64,000 nt of DNA, from the NCBI RefSeq assembly GCF_004116955.1, contig NZ_CP026362.1, positions 1,094,501 through 1,158,500 on the forward strand. Reading direction: 5' to 3'. Position numbers and translations under genes: made by a program. Positions 36,081 through 43,645 of the stretch are shown here, one piece after another (positions within the stretch are counted from its first letter, which is position 1; the number at the start of each line of letters is the position of its first letter). Origin of the DNA: Bacillus vallismortis (GTDB lineage: Bacteria > Bacillota > Bacilli > Bacillales > Bacillaceae). The notes beneath the pieces are model-generated. The model did not search any database, was not told where the DNA came from, and saw only the letters and a program-made list of their open reading frames with translations.

Positions 36081-37108
36081 TTGAATTTCTTCAGCATAAG
36101 AAAGACAGCGCAGCGCGTGAGATTATTGCCGTACAGCAGCCCGCCTACATCAAAGAAGCGGAGCTAATCGGTTTTGGCGGTATTCCCGCCTTACAAGAGA
36201 AGGTCAAGGATATTCAAGCATCTCATGAACAGTTTGCGGGATATCGGAAAGACAGCAAACTGATCGGCGTCATTTCATATGAGAAAAACATGCATCATCT
36301 CACCATTTGCAGGCTGGTTGTGCATCCCGGCAGTTTCAGAAACGGGATTGGACGAGCACTTCTGCGATTTGTCATCGAGCAAAACGAAGACGCTGAGCTG
36401 ATTGAAGTGGCAACAGCCGAGAACAATACACCGGCCGTGTCACTGTACACAAAGGCAGGGTTTCAAAAGATTGAAACGGTGAGAGCAGCGGAGGGTCTGG
36501 TGCTGTCGGTCTTTCATTTGTATCCGAAAAGAAAAGTTGAAGTGGTTCTCTACAATGAAAAATGGGCGGAACTTTTCAGTGAAGAAAAAGAACGGCTGAA
36601 GCTTGTGTTCGGACCTGAGATCATCGGTGTTCATCATATCGGAAGCACATCGATCCCGAACATGGCGGCAAAGCCAATCATTGATATTCTGATTGAAGTA
36701 AGATGTATTGAAGCTGTAAGCCAATATGATACACAAATGAAGGCTATCGGCTATACACCGAAAGGAGAAAACGGCATAGCTGGCAGGCGTTATTTCCAAA
36801 AGGGCGGAAATAAACGCACCCACCACGTCCATATATATGAAAAGGGAAACCCTGCTGTTGAAAGGCATATGCTGTTCAGAGATTATCTCAGAGCCCATCC
36901 AAAAATAGCGGCCGAATACGCTGTTCTCAAAAAACGACTGGCGGCCCATTATCCGGATCGTATCGATCAGTACATACAAGAGAAACATGATTGGATGAAG
37001 GCTGCAGAAGAACATGCGAAGCGATGGAAAGAAGGCAGAAACAATGCGGATGGAAGCGTTGTATGCTACAATAGCGAAAATGATGGAAACGGGGGTCTCA
37101 CCTTATGA
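36077..37108 (+). CDS. yqkA: Acetyltransferase-GrpB fusion protein YqkA
   Basis: The 343-residue protein is a two-domain fusion. Residues about 1-150 form a GNAT acetyltransferase (LVVHPGSFRNGIGRALLRF is the acetyl-CoA loop; NTPAVSLYTKAGF follows). Residues about 155-325 form a GrpB/UPF0157 domain with HHIGSTSIPNMAAKPIIDIL, a nucleotidyltransferase-like Gly-Ser and Asp pattern. GrpB-type domains have been linked to coenzyme A synthesis (dephospho-CoA kinase fusions); the role here is unknown. It overlaps yqjZ and yqkB by 4 bases each. Confidence 0.82.
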   Translation: MIEFLQHKKDSAAREIIAVQQPAYIKEAELIGFGGIPALQEKVKDIQASHEQFAGYRKDSKLIGVISYEKNMHHLTICRLVVHPGSFRNGIGRALLRFVIEQNEDAELIEVATAENNTPAVSLYTKAGFQKIETVRAAEGLVLSVFHLYPKRKVEVVLYNEKWAELFSEEKERLKLVFGPEIIGVHHIGSTSIPNMAAKPIIDILIEVRCIEAVSQYDTQMKAIGYTPKGENGIAGRRYFQKGGNKRTHHVHIYEKGNPAVERHMLFRDYLRAHPKIAAEYAVLKKRLAAHYPDRIDQYIQEKHDWMKAAEEHAKRWKEGRNNADGSVVCYNSENDGNGGLTL

Positions 37109-37428
37109 ACATACATGTGACAGATGCAGCGAAACAGACACTGCAGCAGGCGTTTGACGCCAACCCAGGGAAAAAAGCCCAGCTTCGTTACGATGCAGAA
37201 GGATGCGGCTGCGCGGTAAGCGGTGTACCGACAATTTGGCTGGCAAACGAATTAACGGGACAGTGCGAGCAGCTGGAAACGAACGGCATCCCGCTTTATA
37301 TCCAATCGTCGCAAAAAGTGTTTTTTGACGATCAAATGACGATCGATTACAATGAAAAAGCCAAAACACTGGCGCTGAAAAGCCCGGCTGAAATGCTCAG
37401 CCCCAGAATGAGCATATTAGTAAAGTAG
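37105..37428 (+). CDS. yqkB: IscA/HesB-like iron-sulfur protein YqkB
   Basis: A 107-residue HesB-like protein. The N-terminal [13 protein letters not shown] and CGCAVSGVP with two closely spaced cysteines fit the HesB_IscA_SufA superfamily; the C-terminal CxC of true A-type carriers is absent, so it is a variant. It may bind or sense Fe-S clusters. Starts inside the yqkA stop. Confidence 0.75.
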   Translation: MNIHVTDAAKQTLQQAFDANPGKKAQLRYDAEGCGCAVSGVPTIWLANELTGQCEQLETNGIPLYIQSSQKVFFDDQMTIDYNEKAKTLALKSPAEMLSPRMSILVK

Positions 37429-37441
37429 GGAGACACGAAAC

Positions 37442-37681
37442 GTGGAACAAAAGCTGAAGTCAATGAAGAACACAGCACAGAATAAAACGTGGGTATCCTT
37501 CCTGAACCAAAACCATCCCTATACCTTGCTCCACTGGTCAATTGGAGGAGCAGAGTCAATCAAGAAAGATGTTTGGCTGCTGCAGGATGAAATGACCTTC
37601 GAAACGCAGGAGTTTACAACAATAGATCTTGCAATTGAATGGATCAGAGAAAATATGGATGGCATTACCGACGTTTTATGA
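37442..37681 (+). CDS. yqkC: Conserved small protein YqkC
   Basis: A 79-residue protein of unknown function with a tryptophan-rich core ([20 protein letters not shown] in two parts, then [10 protein letters not shown]). No membrane segment or known motif. Start is a GTG at 37442 with TAGGGAGAC upstream. It follows yqkB by 13 bases and ends the yqjY-Z-A-B-C run at a terminator. Confidence 0.7.
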   Translation: MEQKLKSMKNTAQNKTWVSFLNQNHPYTLLHWSIGGAESIKKDVWLLQDEMTFETQEFTTIDLAIEWIRENMDGITDVL

Positions 37682-37686
37682 AATGG

Positions 37687-37720
37687 AAAAGCGAAAGAGC
37701 CGAAGAGGCCTTTCGCTTTT
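37687..37720 (+). terminator. Terminator after yqkC
   Basis: AAAAGCGAAAG and CTTTCGCTTTT pair, followed by T-rich sequence. Confidence 0.8.
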
Positions 37721-37724
37721 TATT

Positions 37725-37951
37725 ATGGAAAAGAAAAACCTAAGGTTCCAAGACGCTTCCAAAGTGGTATATTCCGCTGAGGTGCCAACATCAATCGTTT
37801 TAGCACAAGCAACTTGGGAGTAGAGTTGTGGAAAAGAGATGCGAGATGATCGAAGAAACAGCGTGAAAAGTCCTCCGTTAATAAACGCGCAATACAAAGT
37901 ATGGGAGTCCCATAAAAAACGGAGATGGTTTGACGTCAAAAACAGGGGTTG
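37725..37951 (+). pseudogene. Decayed glucosaminidase-domain fragment
   Basis: From ATG 37725 the frame reads ...VVYSAEVPTSIVLAQATWE and then TAG (37821-37823). PTSIVLAQATWES is close to the PSxxLAQAxxESGWG active-site segment of FlgJ/LytD-type glucosaminidases, whose catalytic Glu sits in ESGWG. Across the stop the same frame continues SCGKEM and, about 20 codons later, NAQYKVWESHKKRRWFD, before TGA at 37949-37951. This looks like a fragment of an autolysin gene broken by a stop and lacking both ends. The remaining 180 bases up to the next gene hold a promoter and an inverted repeat. Confidence 0.5.
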
Positions 37952-38037
37952 ATTTGCGTTATGGCAGAAAGCGATTTTTGTTTAACTGTCAACAGGATCA
38001 GAATAGAAAACACTTAATTTTAAAGCTTCTATGGTTC

Positions 38038-38070
38038 TTCGTTGACATTTTGACAACGAATCTATATCAT
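38038..38070 (+). promoter_or_regulatory. Promoter with overlapping perfect inverted repeat, before the HTH-SEDS cassette
   Basis: TTGACA (38042-38047), a 17-base spacer and TATCAT (38065-38070) form a near-consensus sigma-A promoter. TTCGTTG (38038-38044) and CAACGAA (38054-38060) are a perfect 7-bp inverted repeat around 9 bases, covering the -35 box: the layout expected of a repressor operator, most simply for the HTH protein encoded next. Confidence 0.7.
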
Positions 38071-38131
38071 TATACCGTCTTAGTCTTTAGGCTGATAGAT
38101 TGATACGTTTTTAGTGTGAAAGGAGAACAGA

Positions 38132-38779
38132 ATGGTGGATGAACAAAAGCAAAATCAGTTAGGAGCGCTGCTGAAAGAGCATTTGCGAAAAAGATCTTTA
38201 TCATTAAGAGAATTGAGCGAACGCACACAAATTGATAAAGCGACCATTTCGAGAATCATCAATGGCAAAAGAAAAGCAAACCTAAACCATTTACAAAGGT
38301 TTTCAGACAGTCTTGGCGTTTCTTTTGATGAGCTGATGACAGCGGCGGGTTATCAAATGGAGAAGAAGCAGGAGAACGGCCGTCTGGATATTCACTCATC
38401 AATTGATGAAATTGAAGATGTTTTGCAAACCTCAAATGTCTATGGGCGGTCTTTTACAGCGGAAGAGCTGAGAAGCAAACTGAATGAGTACCAGCAATAT
38501 TCTCAGACAGAAGAAGGGAAGCGTACGATTCAGGACGAGTTTGAAGATAAAGTCGAGAAAGTCAGCGGCATTGGCCCTTTCCTGACCCGTTTGCAGGACA
38601 TGTATTGCAGATTTACCTCAGGGCGCGGAACGCCACGTGAATTGCTGCTGATAGGCGGTGCTTTGCTGTATTTCATTATTCCTGTTGATGTTATACCCGA
38701 TTATATTTTTCCGATCGGATATATCGATGACGCCGCAGCGATTCAACTCGTCTTCAATCAATTGTCACCTAAATCATAA
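38132..38779 (+). CDS. XRE-family regulator with YkvA-like (DUF1232) tail
   Basis: The 215-residue protein has an N-terminal XRE helix-turn-helix (about 8-65: LRELSERTQIDKATISRIIN), a charged, probably helical linker (about 75-150) and a C-terminal hydrophobic hairpin (about 170-210, LLIGGALLYFIIPVDVIPDY then IFPIGYIDDAAAI) of the DUF1232/YkvA type. That tail could anchor or sense at the membrane. It heads an apparent three-gene operon with two SEDS genes, starting 61 bases after the -10 box. AAGGAGAACAGA lies before ATG 38132. I do not know this gene at this position in strain 168. Confidence 0.8.
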   Translation: MVDEQKQNQLGALLKEHLRKRSLSLRELSERTQIDKATISRIINGKRKANLNHLQRFSDSLGVSFDELMTAAGYQMEKKQENGRLDIHSSIDEIEDVLQTSNVYGRSFTAEELRSKLNEYQQYSQTEEGKRTIQDEFEDKVEKVSGIGPFLTRLQDMYCRFTSGRGTPRELLLIGGALLYFIIPVDVIPDYIFPIGYIDDAAAIQLVFNQLSPKS

Positions 38780-38794
38780 TGGAGCACGTTAAAG

Positions 38795-39952
38795 ATGAAA
38801 AGAAAACAAACCAACATTGACATCAGTCTTCTGCTTATTTTACTTTGTCTGTTTTTCATCAGTTTGCTGGCCGTTTACAGCGGGTCGGGGCAGTATGAAA
38901 CAGAAGACCCTTTTTATTTTGCCAAGCGTCAGGTTATTTGGTATCTTGTCGGGTTTGGCATCATGGCCGGAACAGCCTATATCGATTACGAGCTGCTTGA
39001 CCGATTGGCGCTTCGGTTATTTGTGGGAACCGTTTTTCTTCTCATTCTCGTTCATTTTTTTGGAACATATAAAAATGGTTCACAGAGGTGGCTCAGCTTC
39101 GGGGTGTTAGAAATCCAGCCCACAGAATTTATGAAGATTATTTTAATTCTTCTGTTGGCTTCGGTACTCAATCAATATCACCATAAAAGGTTCTCCTTCA
39201 CAGAGAGCCTCATTCCGACGGGTAAAATCATGGTGTACACAGTGATACCATTTTTCTTCATATTGATTCAGCCTGATTTAGGCTCTGCATTGGTGATATT
39301 GTCGATTGCATTCACGTTAATGCTGGTCTCGGGGATTTCGGGCAGAATGATCATGTTCCTGTCACTTGGGTTTATAGCATTGATCACCTTGTTGACGTTT
39401 TTACATAATTATTATTTTGACATATTTTCAAAAATCATAAAACCTCATCAGCTTGACAGGATATACGGCTGGCTCAGCCCTCATGAACATGCGTCCACAT
39501 ATGGCTACCAGCTGACACAGTCGTTATTGGCAATAGGATCGGGTCAGCTGACCGGGAGCGGTTTCACTCAAGGAGTCCAAGTTCAAGGAGGGAAAATTCC
39601 GGAGGCTCATACCGATTTTATATTCGCTGTCATTGGTGAAGAGTTCGGTTTTATGGGTGCCGTAACAGTAATCTGTCTGTACTTTCTGATGATCTACAGA
39701 ATTATCAGGATTGCGATGCGGTCCAACAGTCTGTTTGGTGTTTATATATCTGCGGGGGTTGCGGGTTTAATTCTATTTCAAGTATTTCAAAATATCGGAA
39801 TGACGATTGGGTTAATGCCTGTTACAGGGCTCGCTCTTCCGTTTATCAGCTATGGCGGCAGCGCGCTGTTGACCAATATGATTGCTTTAGGTCTCGTTTT
39901 TAGTGTGAATATCAGATCTAAGCATTATATGTTCGGCAGGGGGTGGGATTGA
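38795..39952 (+). CDS. SEDS family (FtsW/RodA/SpoVE) peptidoglycan polymerase, first of tandem pair
   Basis: The 385-residue protein has about ten membrane segments and the SEDS signatures: SQRWLSFGVLEIQPTEFMKI after segment 3, QPDLGSALVIL, the extracellular loop with IGSGQLTGSGF and PEAHTDFIFAVIGEE, whose Asp corresponds to the catalytic Asp of RodA/FtsW, and LPFISYGGSALL at the end. It should polymerise lipid II into glycan strands. Length is RodA-like. No class B penicillin-binding partner is encoded here, so a partner elsewhere, or none, must serve. Follows the HTH gene by 15 bases; weak GGAGCACG ribosome site. Confidence 0.88.
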   Translation: MKRKQTNIDISLLLILLCLFFISLLAVYSGSGQYETEDPFYFAKRQVIWYLVGFGIMAGTAYIDYELLDRLALRLFVGTVFLLILVHFFGTYKNGSQRWLSFGVLEIQPTEFMKIILILLLASVLNQYHHKRFSFTESLIPTGKIMVYTVIPFFFILIQPDLGSALVILSIAFTLMLVSGISGRMIMFLSLGFIALITLLTFLHNYYFDIFSKIIKPHQLDRIYGWLSPHEHASTYGYQLTQSLLAIGSGQLTGSGFTQGVQVQGGKIPEAHTDFIFAVIGEEFGFMGAVTVICLYFLMIYRIIRIAMRSNSLFGVYISAGVAGLILFQVFQNIGMTIGLMPVTGLALPFISYGGSALLTNMIALGLVFSVNIRSKHYMFGRGWD

Positions 39953-39954
39953 TA

Positions 39955-41091
39955 GTGGCAAAGATTCTTTCCCATCTAAAGAAGCTTGATTATGTGTTAA
40001 TCGCAGCGGTTCTGTTCTTATCCTCATTTGGTTTGCTGATGGTTTACAGCGCCGGCTATCCCCTCGGTTATATAAAGTATGACAATGGCAGCTACTTTTT
40101 TATGAAACAGCTGCAATGGCTGCTCATCGGTTTCATCTTTTTTGGCGCTGCCGCCTTTTTCCCTTACAAAGCCTACGGCAAAGTCATCCGGTTTTTAGTG
40201 AAGTTTGCGTTTTTGCTGCTGATTCTCGTTTTGTTGCCGATGATAGGGGTGGAGAAAAACAATTCCCAAAGATGGATTCATGTCGGTTCGCTCATCATTC
40301 AGCCGTCTGAAGCCGTAAAGCTTGTGATGGTTATTTATTTTGCCTGCGTGTATGCAAAAAAGCAGCGGTACATCGCTAATTTCAGAAAGGGCGTCATGCC
40401 TCCGCTTCTCATTTTGGCGGCTGTGTTCTTTCTGATTCTAAAACAGCCGGACTTGGGCACCGCCGTTTCAATTCTGTTAAGCTGCGGAGCTATTTTGTTG
40501 TGCGCCGGCATCAGAAAACGGCATTTATTGCTTCTCGGGACAATGGCCGGAACCGGTATTGCATACTTTGCTATAACGGCGCCGTACCGGATGAGAAGAC
40601 TGACATCGTTCAGCAATCCTTTTCAGGATGAAAACGGAGATGGCTATCAGCTCATCAATTCCTACCTTGCCATTGATTCGGGCGGGTTTTGGGGAAATGG
40701 ATTGGGGAAGAGTGTTCAAAAGCTGGGATTTCTTCCTGAAGCCCATACGGACTTTATTATGGCGGTTGTTATCGAGGAACTCGGTGCTGTTGGGCTGTTG
40801 ATGATGATTGGGGCCTACCTGTTAATGATGTTCAGAGGCGTTCGGATCGCTGTTCAAATCAATGACCCGTTTGGAAAACTGCTGGCAATCGGCCTGACCT
40901 TTCAGATCATGATTCAAGCGTTATTTAATCTGGGCGCAGTTTTCGGCCTTCTCCCCATTACCGGAATTCCTCTTCCGTTTGTCAGCTATGGCGGTTCTTC
41001 GTTACTATTTATGCTGATTTCAGCCGGGATATTGGTCAATCTCTCATCCCATGTTAAGCGCCGTAAAAAACGTGAGGCCTATCTGTTATAG
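39955..41091 (+). CDS. SEDS family peptidoglycan polymerase, second of tandem pair
   Basis: The protein has 378 residues from GTG 39955 (382 from GTG 39943, which would overlap the first SEDS gene by 10 bases). GGGGGTGGG about 9 bases upstream favours 39955. It has about ten membrane segments, NSQRWIHVGSLIIQPSEAVK, KQPDLGTAVSIL, PEAHTDFIMAVVIEELG with the conserved Asp, and LPFVSYGGSSLL. It is clearly diverged from its neighbour, so the pair is not a recent duplication. Both keep the catalytic Asp. It may be a second polymerase or a partner of the first. A terminator overlaps its stop. Confidence 0.88.
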   Translation: MAKILSHLKKLDYVLIAAVLFLSSFGLLMVYSAGYPLGYIKYDNGSYFFMKQLQWLLIGFIFFGAAAFFPYKAYGKVIRFLVKFAFLLLILVLLPMIGVEKNNSQRWIHVGSLIIQPSEAVKLVMVIYFACVYAKKQRYIANFRKGVMPPLLILAAVFFLILKQPDLGTAVSILLSCGAILLCAGIRKRHLLLLGTMAGTGIAYFAITAPYRMRRLTSFSNPFQDENGDGYQLINSYLAIDSGGFWGNGLGKSVQKLGFLPEAHTDFIMAVVIEELGAVGLLMMIGAYLLMMFRGVRIAVQINDPFGKLLAIGLTFQIMIQALFNLGAVFGLLPITGIPLPFVSYGGSSLLFMLISAGILVNLSSHVKRRKKREAYLL

Positions 41092-41105
41092 AAAGGCCTC
41101 ACGTT
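41068..41105 (+). terminator. Terminator after the SEDS pair
   Basis: AAACGTGAGGCCT and AGGCCTCACGTTT pair around the stop codon; the tail is TGTTT, a modest T-run. Confidence 0.75.
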
Positions 41106-41127
41106 TGTTTGGAAAACAAGGGCAGGT

Positions 41128-42045
41128 CTAAGGGTTCAGTATGTTTATTTTCTCTAAAAATTCCTGTACCGCTTTTCGGTACGCATCCCTGTTTTTGGTA
41201 TACGACATGGCATGTTCACCGTTATCGGCAATATACAGTGCTTTCGGTCCGGGTTTCTTTTCATAAAGCCGCTCGGTTGAAGAAACCGGAATATAATCAT
41301 CATCTTTACTGTGAATAAAGAGGACCGGTTTTTTGATTTTTTCAATGACAGCAAGCGGAGATACTTCGCGTGCGCGATAGCCGCCTCTCAGCTTCAAAAA
41401 GAAGTCGGCGATGGACAGCAGCGGCCAAGACGGGAGCCTGTATTCCACTTTCAGCCGATAGGCGAGCTGTTCATCAAAACGTGCGAACGGACAATCGGCA
41501 ATATAAAAATCAGCGCCATCCTCACAGTGGTCACCAGCGTAAAGCAGGGCAGTCGCAGCACCCATTGATTCCCCGTGAACGCCGATCAATCCGTGATGGC
41601 CTGTTTTATTTTTGACCCAGCTGACAACCTCGCTGAGATCATCCTTTTCATAAAAGCCGTAGCTAGTCGTCTTTCCGCCGCTTTGTCCGTGCCGGCGATG
41701 ATCATAAACAACCACATTCCAGCCGAGATCGAGAAATAAATGCATATATTTAAGAGAATTCAGCATATTCATCGTCACCCCGTGGCAGATAATGATGGTA
41801 TTTGGGGTGTTATGCAAAGAGACATGGTATCCTTTTATATCATATCCGTAAGCGGATGGAATCACAAAAGAGGTTTTCTCCATTTGTTCAAAGGATTCAA
41901 ACACATCATGTCCATCGTCTGTCTCTCTTTTGATAATGTCTTCATCTGTCTTCTTTTTGATAAACAGAATGACATTCGAAAAAACAATCCCAATCGCAAT
42001 AACAGCAGTGAAGAGAGCGCCAATAGACAAAAGGATTTTCTTCAA
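41128..42045 (-). CDS. yqkD: Alpha/beta hydrolase with membrane anchor, YqkD
   Basis: A 305-residue protein with an N-terminal membrane segment (about 5-25, SIGALFTAVIAIGIVF) and an alpha/beta hydrolase domain outside or at the membrane. Visible are ICHGVTMNM, the nucleophile elbow GVHGESMGA (Ser), a later FIHSKDDDYIP (Asp) and DNGEHAMSY (His), so the triad is complete. Substrate unknown. Start is uncertain: TTG at 42045 gives the usual length; AAAGGTG lies about 11 bases before it, and an upstream TTG at 42066 is possible. Confidence 0.8.
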   Translation of the reverse strand: MKKILLSIGALFTAVIAIGIVFSNVILFIKKKTDEDIIKRETDDGHDVFESFEQMEKTSFVIPSAYGYDIKGYHVSLHNTPNTIIICHGVTMNMLNSLKYMHLFLDLGWNVVVYDHRRHGQSGGKTTSYGFYEKDDLSEVVSWVKNKTGHHGLIGVHGESMGAATALLYAGDHCEDGADFYIADCPFARFDEQLAYRLKVEYRLPSWPLLSIADFFLKLRGGYRAREVSPLAVIEKIKKPVLFIHSKDDDYIPVSSTERLYEKKPGPKALYIADNGEHAMSYTKNRDAYRKAVQEFLEKINILNP

Positions 42046-42209
42046 AATAACCACAGCACCTTTCAACTATATACAGGAAATTGATACTTGAACTCATTAT
42101 ACCTAAACAGTGCTGTGCTGATCAAAGAGTTTTCAGAAGAGAGTCCGCTTGTTCAAACTATATGCTCCGTGATAAACTGGCTTCAAAATAAAACATGGGG
42201 GAAGCCTGC

Positions 42210-42434
42210 ATGAAAAAACAAAAGTCAGCTGAAAAACACCAGTTAAAAGATGGCCTTCAATCCGACATCAAATCAAAGCTTATGGAGATGAAGAGCCAAT
42301 TGAAGGAAGAGGATGAAAAGAGGCAGGAAAGAGAAAAAGCAGAGCAGATCAGAAAGAAAAAAGAGATCGAAAAAAACAAAAGCTTTGAAGAGCTCCTGGA
42401 AGAAAGCCAAATGGATTGGCATCAATATAAATAA
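42210..42434 (+). CDS. yqkE: Small charged protein YqkE
   Basis: A 74-residue, highly charged protein (many Lys and Glu: KSKLMEMKSQLKEEDEKRQE) predicted to be one long helix with coiled-coil character, ending ESQMDWHQYK. Function unknown. ATG at 42210 is 7 bases from GGGGGAAG; an ATG five codons upstream overlaps that site. Divergent from yqkD, convergent with yqkF through a shared terminator. Confidence 0.7.
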   Translation: MKKQKSAEKHQLKDGLQSDIKSKLMEMKSQLKEEDEKRQEREKAEQIRKKKEIEKNKSFEELLEESQMDWHQYK

Positions 42435-42463
42435 ACCAGCACCCATACAAGGTGCTGGTTTTT
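42434..42463. terminator. Bidirectional terminator between yqkE and yqkF
   Basis: AACCAGCACC and GGTGCTGGTT pair with a 7-base loop, then T-run. Confidence 0.88.
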
Positions 42464-42469
42464 CTGTTA

Positions 42470-43387
42470 TCAGCGGTGCGCTTCGTAAACGTCTTGTTTT
42501 GTATGAGATTGCAGCGATTTAATTTCCTCTTCGCTTAAACGCCGTGCGTTTGCAGCGTGAACGTTTTCCCGTAACTGCTCAATCTTACTGGCGCCTGTAA
42601 TCACTGATGCGACAGCCGGCTGTGCTAACAGATACTGCAGCGACTTTTCTGTCATGGTAAGATCGGAAGCAACATCCTCTATTGCCTTGCGGGCATTTGT
42701 CAGTTCTTCGAAGGAGTAGGACAAATACCCGTTTTGTTTGATGCTGTCCGCCGCTTGTTCAAGCGGTTTTTCAGTTAAAAGCCCTTTGGCAACCGGACCT
42801 CTGGTGACTACGCTGATTTGATGTTCCTCTAAAAGCGGAAGCCATTCCTCGGGGCGTCTGTCAAACAGGCTGAACTGCATCATAATGCTGACGATGTTTG
42901 ATTTTTTCACATATTCTTTTATCACATTCGGGCGAATGGAAGAAATGCCATAGTAACGGATGACACCTTCTTGCTTTAATTCTTCAAACGCTTCGATCGT
43001 TTCATCAATGTTGTCCTCCATCGTGCCGCCATGAAGCTGATAGAGATCAATATAATCAGTTTTCAGCCGTGAAAGGCTCTTTTTTACGGCTTCTTTTATG
43101 TAAGCTTTTGATGGGTCCCAATACCAGCCTTCGCTTTCGTCATTCCAGCGGTTTCCCGCTTTCGTTGCCAAAATAATATCCTGGCGTCTGTTTTGGATCG
43201 CATCACCGACGATTTCTTCGTTGCGTCCGCGGTCATACAAATCCGCTGTATCCAAATAGTTGATGCCAAGCTCGATCGCTTCATCCAGGATGGACAGGGC
43301 TTTGTTTTTTTCGGTTCCAAGAGACATACAGCCGAGTCCGACTTCGCTAACTTCTAAATCAGATGTACCTAATTTGTGTTTTCTCAT
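42470..43387 (-). CDS. yqkF: Aldo/keto reductase YqkF
   Basis: The 305-residue TIM-barrel AKR has the catalytic tetrad: Asp and Tyr in LDTADLYDRGRNEE, the Lys in LATKAGNRW, and the His in YQLHGG. The NADPH-binding C-terminal part (SVITGASKIEQLREN) is present. Physiological substrate unknown. ATG at 43387 lies 7 bases from AAGGAG; a GTG two codons earlier is too close to it. Confidence 0.88.
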   Translation of the reverse strand: MRKHKLGTSDLEVSEVGLGCMSLGTEKNKALSILDEAIELGINYLDTADLYDRGRNEEIVGDAIQNRRQDIILATKAGNRWNDESEGWYWDPSKAYIKEAVKKSLSRLKTDYIDLYQLHGGTMEDNIDETIEAFEELKQEGVIRYYGISSIRPNVIKEYVKKSNIVSIMMQFSLFDRRPEEWLPLLEEHQISVVTRGPVAKGLLTEKPLEQAADSIKQNGYLSYSFEELTNARKAIEDVASDLTMTEKSLQYLLAQPAVASVITGASKIEQLRENVHAANARRLSEEEIKSLQSHTKQDVYEAHR

Positions 43388-43449
43388 GTGCACACTCCTT
43401 TTTTAGGCTTTGTATTGACCGTAATATAAAGGAGCCAAAGTTTCAACTT

Positions 43450-43572
43450 TTATGGCTTAGAGACCCAATCTTTCACGTATTGGAATGTGCGTCCGTACTC
43501 CTTTAGCTTCGCCCGAATCTCCCACGTTTTTCCGACTAAGACAACACCTTTAGGCATGCGGTAGACTTTCAC
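43450..43572 (-). CDS. mciZ: FtsZ inhibitor MciZ (40 residues)
   Basis: The 40-codon frame (starts MKVYRMPKGVVLVGKTWEI, ends DWVSKP) matches the sporulation peptide MciZ in length, sequence and place between yqkF and nudF. MciZ is made in the mother cell under sigma-E and caps FtsZ filaments, blocking new Z-rings. Start is a GTG at 43572 after AAGGGGGCTTCTTC. The sequence differs from my memory of strain 168 at a few positions (for example Tyr4, Thr16, Val37), all conservative or surface-type. A CATACATT near 43606 could be the sigma-E -10 box. Confidence 0.88.
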   Translation of the reverse strand: MKVYRMPKGVVLVGKTWEIRAKLKEYGRTFQYVKDWVSKP

Positions 43573-43645
43573 GAAGAAGCCCCCTTTTCTCTAGTATGAT
43601 AAAATGTATGGGGCATGATATAGAGACAGAACGGGAGATGAAGAA

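Noticed and set aside
36440..37015. Minus-strand open frame of 191 codons
   Set aside because: It is fully inside yqkA on the opposite strand, without a ribosome site and with no recognisable motif.
37105..37428. YqkB as a true A-type Fe-S carrier (IscA/SufA)
   Set aside because: The C-terminal cysteine pair of the carriers is missing, so only a HesB-like label is supported.
38795..41091. SEDS pair as part of a prophage
   Set aside because: No phage structural, integrase or lysis genes are near; the neighbours on both sides are standard chromosomal genes.
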